Source: Bordetella genomosp. 13 (GTDB taxonomy: Bacteria > Pseudomonadota > Gammaproteobacteria > Burkholderiales > Burkholderiaceae_B). Taken from it: DNA of 64,000 bases. The position numbers were made by a program, and so were the translations under genes. A model generated the notes under the pieces. The model saw only the letters and a program-made list of their open reading frames with translations. It was not told the DNA's origin and did not search any database. Below are positions 60,189-64,000 of the stretch, in pieces; position 1 is the first letter of the stretch; every line of letters starts with the position of its first letter. The stretch spans positions 1,860,001-1,924,000 of the forward strand of contig NZ_CP021111.1 of the NCBI RefSeq assembly GCF_002119665.1, in the 5' to 3' direction.

Positions 60189-60536
60189 ATGAATTACCAA
60201 GGCAGCTGCCATTGCGGCGCGATCTCGTTCGAGGTCACCGGCACCATCGACGGAGCGCTGGACTGCAATTGTTCGATGTGCGTGCGCAAGGGCGCCCTGC
60301 TGTGGTTCGTGCCGCGCGACGCGCTGCGGCTGGACGCGGCGCCCGATGCCATCGGCACCTATACCTTCAACCGGCACGTCATCAAGCACAACTTCTGCAA
60401 GACCTGCGGCATACACGCCTACGGCGAAGGCACGGCGCCCGACGGCACCGCCATGGCGGCCATCAACCTGCGCTGCCTGGAAGGCATCGACCTGACGGGC
60501 ATACCCGTGCAGCACTACGACGGGCGCGCGGCCTGA
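60189..60536 (+). CDS. GFA-family (glutathione-dependent formaldehyde-activating-like) protein
   Basis: This 115-residue CENP-V/GFA protein binds zinc through CHCG, CNCSMC and CKTC, all visible in order. The family name comes from a glutathione-formaldehyde enzyme, but most members are of unknown activity. GGAGGA before the ATG supports the start. It follows the MFS exporter by 28 bases and may share its transcript. Confidence 0.9.
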   Translation: MNYQGSCHCGAISFEVTGTIDGALDCNCSMCVRKGALLWFVPRDALRLDAAPDAIGTYTFNRHVIKHNFCKTCGIHAYGEGTAPDGTAMAAINLRCLEGIDLTGIPVQHYDGRAA

Positions 60537-60633
60537 GGTCATCCCGGCCGCGCGAGGCGATTCGGCCTCGCGCCGCCGGCCTTGCCGACGTGGCAACCCG
60601 GGCTGCCCGAAGGCCCCGGGGCGCGGCGCCGTC

Positions 60634-60819
60634 TCAGCGCATGGACTCGCGGATTTTCTTGTCCGTGTTGTATTGGCTGAGCGCGTATACCGCCCACAGG
60701 GCGGCCGGGATCCAGCCGATCAGCGTGATCTGCAGGATCAGGCAGATGATGCCGGCTATGGGACGGCCGATCGTGAAAAACACCATGAAGGGCAGGAAAA
60801 TCGCCAGAAGCAGTCGCAT
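60634..60819 (-). CDS. YqaE/Pmp3-family small membrane protein
   Basis: This 61-residue protein has two hydrophobic segments (MRLLLAIFLPFMVFFTIG and AGIICLILQITLIGWIPAALWA, the latter given in part as IICLILQITLIGWIPAA) and the family end YNTDKKIRE. Pmp3/YqaE proteins sit in the inner membrane and relate to ion and stress tolerance in other organisms. The ATG at 60819 begins the family-like N-terminus; the longer frame adds 52 residues of no similarity. No good ribosome site is visible. Confidence 0.85.
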   Translation of the reverse strand: MRLLLAIFLPFMVFFTIGRPIAGIICLILQITLIGWIPAALWAVYALSQYNTDKKIRESMR

Positions 60820-60981
60820 GGAATGAAGGCAGGATGATGAGGCTTCCGGGCCGCCCGCGCGGGCCGGAGGGCCGATCCCGCGGACCGGCTCCGCCGCCAT
60901 GATATCGAATGCTCGTGGCGCTCGCTTGACGAGACGCCGCACCTGCGGCCTGTCGTACGGCAATTCAGCGTTCAACGGGCC

Positions 60982-61476
60982 CTAGCGGTCGACGCGCGCG
61001 TCGCGCTGCATCACATACTCGGGCCCTTCCGTGGCGACGACGCGAAAGCCCAGCCGCTCGTACAGCCGCCGGGCGGGATTGGCATGCAGCACCGACAGCC
61101 TCACCGGCAGGCCGTCGCGGTCGGCCTGCTCGAGCAGCGTGGCCAACACCCTGGCCCCCACGCCGTGCCCCTGCCAGGCCGGCGACACCTGCACTTGCTG
61201 CACGTACCAATGGTCGGATTCGCGAAAGGCCTTGAACAGGCCCGCGGGTCGCCCGTCGAGCAGGATCACCTGGGCGTCCGCCCAGTGAAACCGCAGGCGC
61301 GTCATGTGGGCCGCGTCATCGTCGGGCAGGCCCGCGGCGCGCATATGCGGACCCATGGTGGCCTTGCGCAGCGCCAGCAGGAAGTCCACGTCTGCCTCGG
61401 TGGCCGGCCGCAAGGCCATGGCGGGGGTTCGCACGTGCATCGGGTTGTCGTCTCGCGTGTGGAATGTGTGCGCCAT
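60982..61476 (-). CDS. GNAT-family N-acetyltransferase
   Basis: This 164-residue acetyltransferase has the acetyl-CoA-binding motif AWQGHGVGARVLATLLEQA and the end NPARRLYERLGFRVVAT. The RESDHWYVQQVQVSP strand lies before the binding loop. Its substrate is unknown. The N-terminus is uncertain: ATGs at 61476, 61440 (MHVRTP) and 61419 (MALRPAT) are in frame, and no ribosome site is clear. Confidence 0.86.
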   Translation of the reverse strand: MAHTFHTRDDNPMHVRTPAMALRPATEADVDFLLALRKATMGPHMRAAGLPDDDAAHMTRLRFHWADAQVILLDGRPAGLFKAFRESDHWYVQQVQVSPAWQGHGVGARVLATLLEQADRDGLPVRLSVLHANPARRLYERLGFRVVATEGPEYVMQRDARVDR

Positions 61477-61671
61477 CCGGATCGGCTGCGGGTATGCCGC
61501 CCCGCGGACGGCGCCGGCTCCGTTCCATGGTAGCCGAGGCCTGCCCTGAAACGCGCTGCATCACCTTTGCGCCGGGTCGGAACCACCGCACGGCCCGCGC
61601 CGCAGTAAAGTGGGATATCGACCGCGGCCGGGCGCAAGCCCGTGGCCGGCCGCGGTGCAGGAGCTTCGATC

Positions 61672-62331
61672 ATGCGCACTTCCCTCATTCTGCGCCGCAC
61701 CGCTGTCGCGGCCCTGATGGTCACCTTGGCCACGCCTGCCCTGGCGGGCCGCGGCGACCGCGGCTGGGGCCATCGCGGAGACTGGGGCGGCCGCCACGGT
61801 CACCACGGCCACCACCATCACGGCGGCCACAGCAGCAGTTCCGACGGCTGGTGGATAGGCGGTGCCCTGGCGCTGCTGGCCACGGGCCTCGTGCTGGCCT
61901 CGGCCGATGACGGGCCCGACTACGCCTCGCCCGGCACGTACTCGTATTCCTACGGCGACCAGGGGTACGGCTACGCCGCTCCGGTCGACCCGCCGGTCAC
62001 GTACTCGGTGCCGCCGGACGCGTACAACCCGCCCGCATCGGTCGATCGGCCGTCGCAACAGGGTTACGCAGCGCAACCGCCGCAGGCCTACGCATCGCCG
62101 CCGCAGGCGTACGACTCCGCTGCGCGATCCTATGAGGCCCAGCCGCAGGTCCAGAGGCAGGCGCCGCAGGCCGCGCCTCGCGCCGCGTCCGCAGCCGGCG
62201 ACCGTGCCCAGTGCCATCGCCAGGCCGTCAACTACAGCGGCTACGATCCGGCCAGCCCCTCGGCCTGGACCACGGCAGTCGCCGTGGATAGCTACAACCG
62301 GGCGCTGCAAGGCTGCCTGGGCGCAGGCTGA
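61672..62331 (+). CDS. Secreted His-rich protein with membrane segment, unknown
   Basis: This 219-residue protein begins with a signal peptide (cleavage after about residue 25, TPALAGRG). A Gly/His/Arg-rich stretch follows, with a HHGHHHHGGH core that could bind metal. Then a hydrophobic segment (WIGGALALLATGLVLAS), a Tyr/Pro/Gln/Ala-rich low-complexity middle and a short C-terminal domain with a pair of cysteines (AQCHRQAVN and LQGCLGAG). I do not recognise a catalytic domain. AGGAG precedes the ATG. It may be an envelope protein; function is unknown. Confidence 0.75.
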   Translation: MRTSLILRRTAVAALMVTLATPALAGRGDRGWGHRGDWGGRHGHHGHHHHGGHSSSSDGWWIGGALALLATGLVLASADDGPDYASPGTYSYSYGDQGYGYAAPVDPPVTYSVPPDAYNPPASVDRPSQQGYAAQPPQAYASPPQAYDSAARSYEAQPQVQRQAPQAAPRAASAAGDRAQCHRQAVNYSGYDPASPSAWTTAVAVDSYNRALQGCLGAG

Positions 62332-62412
62332 GACTGGGCCATCGCTGAAACCGCGCGCAGGCTGGGGATGCGCGCGGCTGAAAATGCGCGACGCGTGACG
62401 CGCGGCGCGCCG

Positions 62413-62438
62413 AAGGGGCCGGCCCGGACCGGCCCCTT
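62413..62438. terminator. Bidirectional hairpin between convergent genes
   Basis: AAGGGGCCGG and its exact complement pair ten bases around the six-base loop CCCGGA, just past the DUF6351 stop. A short TT end lies on each side. Confidence 0.6.
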
Positions 62439-62444
62439 GCCTCG

Positions 62445-64000
62445 TCAAGGCCGCGTCACGTCGAACACCTGGTTCTTCGTCGACGGGCCGAACGACAGCC
62501 ACGTGCCCTGCAGCGGCTGCTGCTCCACGCCCGGCTTGTTCCAGTCGCACACGCCTTCGGGGAATATCCCGCGCAGCCTGTCCAGCTGCGTGCCGGTGAG
62601 CGTGACCGCGTAATCGGCGGCGTCCACCGGCTTGAGCTGGCACTTGACGATGTCGTCGGCCAGCGGCGCGCCCGCGACCAGCCTCGGCGTGGTGCCGGCG
62701 GGATAGAGCGTGTTGCACTGCCCCGGACCGTCGGCCGTGGACGGCTCCACGATCTTCGTGCCGTCGGCGGCGAAGCACGCATCCACCAGGTCGGCAGGCT
62801 TGGCGCGCACGATGCGCTCGGCCTTGTCGCCCGGCGCCTCGTCGTCCAGCGCGGCCATCAGCCAGCGGTCCATGTGGTCGAACAGGTTGCCGGCGCCGGC
62901 GATCGGACCGGGGCCCAGGATGACGTGGTTGTCGAAGTCGCCGTTGGCCTTCTTCAGGCGTTCGCGCACCGAATACGAGTGGATCTTGTTGTGGATGTCC
63001 CCGCCGACCGCGTCGTCGAAGTAGTCGCGGTGCTCCAGGATGGCGGTGCCGGCCAGCCCGCCCCCGCCGTTCGTGATGCGCCCCGACTGGTACGCGCGCC
63101 GTATCGCCGGCAGGTCGCCCGCGGTGCGCTGCGCGGTAGGCTGCAGGTCCACGTCCAGCCCGCCGATGTGCTCGTTCAGGTCGAGGAACTCGTCCACGGT
63201 GATGGCCCCGCTGTTCAGCGCCTTCAGCCCATACTGCACGCCCACGTTGTCGATCGGACGCAGCGCGAAGCCGCGCGCGTCCTTGCCGTACACGTTCACC
63301 GTATGGTCGTAGACCGTGGCGCGCGAGCCGGTGGGGTTGTTGACCGGGTGATAGCGCAGTTCGCTGGGGAAGCCCGAGGGGAACGACACCAGCGGATCGA
63401 GCCGGCCGGCGCTGCCGCTCATCGCGGCGATGTTGCCCACCTGCAGGTAGCCCGAGATGGCGCGCTTCTTGTCGTCGCTGTACGCCAGCCCGCCCGGCCG
63501 GTTGAAGTAATTGTTCAGCAGGCGCGAATCGAACACCTTGAACAGCGTGGCCGAGGTCACGTCGGGGAACACCATGTTGACGATGATGCCGTCGAACAGC
63601 CCGGGAAAATTGTCGGAGGTCTGGAAGCTTTGATAGGCGCCGCCCGACCCGCCCGTGCCGATCGTGTAGGTGGGCACGCCATAGGCCTCGATGAAGCGCT
63701 CCTTGGTCATGGCCACGGTTTCCGACGACAGCAGGTCATTGCAGTTCGAGCCGAACACGTTCAGCGTGGACGTCACGGCGGCATAGCCGCGCCGCATCCA
63801 GTCGTCCACGATCAGCGTGCCGAAGGTATCGCCCTGCGTGTACCAGCCGCCCTGGCAGCCGCCGCCCAACGGATAGATCAGCTTGCCGTTCCAGCCTGCG
63901 GACCGCTTGTCCGGACCGATCGGTCCGTCCACCAGCGGGTCGTGCAGCATGGCCGACTGATAGATGCCGCGGTTGATCGTGCCGGTTTCCAGCCGCACCA
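62445..64000 (-). CDS. DUF6351-family alpha/beta-hydrolase-like protein, C-terminal part
   Basis: The gene continues beyond the right edge; 518 residues are visible. It matches the DUF6351 group of large secreted-type proteins in Burkholderiales. GTGGSGGAY near residue 115 of the visible part looks like a serine-hydrolase nucleophile elbow (G-x-S-G-G). YPLGGGCQGGWY and NVFGSNCND are other conserved stretches. Such proteins are thought to be hydrolases, possibly acting on tannin- or polyester-like compounds, but evidence is thin. The signal peptide would be outside the window. Confidence 0.75.
   Translation of the reverse strand, partial: VRLETGTINRGIYQSAMLHDPLVDGPIGPDKRSAGWNGKLIYPLGGGCQGGWYTQGDTFGTLIVDDWMRRGYAAVTSTLNVFGSNCNDLLSSETVAMTKERFIEAYGVPTYTIGTGGSGGAYQSFQTSDNFPGLFDGIIVNMVFPDVTSATLFKVFDSRLLNNYFNRPGGLAYSDDKKRAISGYLQVGNIAAMSGSAGRLDPLVSFPSGFPSELRYHPVNNPTGSRATVYDHTVNVYGKDARGFALRPIDNVGVQYGLKALNSGAITVDEFLDLNEHIGGLDVDLQPTAQRTAGDLPAIRRAYQSGRITNGGGGLAGTAILEHRDYFDDAVGGDIHNKIHSYSVRERLKKANGDFDNHVILGPGPIAGAGNLFDHMDRWLMAALDDEAPGDKAERIVRAKPADLVDACFAADGTKIVEPSTADGPGQCNTLYPAGTTPRLVAGAPLADDIVKCQLKPVDAADYAVTLTGTQLDRLRGIFPEGVCDWNKPGVEQQPLQGTWLSFGPSTKNQVFDVTRP

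Overview
The window looks like chromosomal DNA of a high-GC, non-fermenting betaproteobacterium, most likely Alcaligenaceae (Bordetella/Achromobacter-like). This is inferred from gene content: five solitary periplasmic Bug/TctC-type receptors beside catabolic genes, many LysR/GntR-controlled acid and amide catabolism clusters, a GTP-type PEP carboxykinase, LysE exporters and a very strong GC bias at third codon positions. No phage, IS element, CRISPR array or rRNA is visible. Only one tRNA is present, tRNA-Ala(CGC).

Layout. 1-3219: the end of a Zn/Cd/Pb P1B-ATPase, then a cystine-type amino-acid ABC transporter. 3250-4595: a SelW-like protein and a LysR regulator. 4635-9083: a sugar-acid module (Bug, RraA-like, IlvD/Edd dehydratase) facing its GntR regulator across a perfect 16-bp palindrome. 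9095-13336: two divergent diguanylate cyclases, a DUF1488-like protein and XthA. 13460-17653: tRNA-Ala, an M14 deacylase, Bug, LysR and a CobB sirtuin. 17833-26528: a carbon-phosphorus lyase locus (phnGHIJKLM) with PhnF, a second PhnM-like amidohydrolase and a 2H-phosphoesterase (DUF1045) on the other side. 26662-28356: a solitary UreE with a 28-histidine tail and an M48 lipoprotein protease. 28484-34333: Bug, IlvD-type dehydratase, LysR, 3-hydroxyacyl-CoA-dehydrogenase-like protein and a beta-keto acid cleavage enzyme (BKACE). 34315-40817: hypoxanthine-DNA glycosylase, LysR, two Bugs, a C45 acyltransferase/amidase and two polysaccharide-deacetylase-family hydrolases. 40909-51890: PckG, an M20 amidohydrolase-thioredoxin-EamA operon, small membrane proteins, glutathione reductase, two LysE exporters, DAHP synthase and an I78 inhibitor lipoprotein. 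52021-56770: a molybdenum hydroxylase operon with XdhC and an AraC regulator. 56853-64000: ParB-like and LonSB-like proteins, an MFS exporter, GFA, Pmp3, GNAT, a His-rich secreted protein and the end of a DUF6351 protein.

How parts work together. The phn genes encode the C-P lyase core but no transporter (phnCDE), PhnN or PhnP is in the window. A shared 14-bp element occurs before both phn transcription units. A second shared element, TGATTCATNNATCA, occurs in the two divergent promoters of the BKACE/dehydratase region, which argues that those genes form one LysR regulon. The Bug-Bug-C45-deacetylase-deacetylase operon has its own symmetric operator-like site next to the divergent LysR gene. 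It is the best candidate here for an uncharacterised amide-catabolic pathway.
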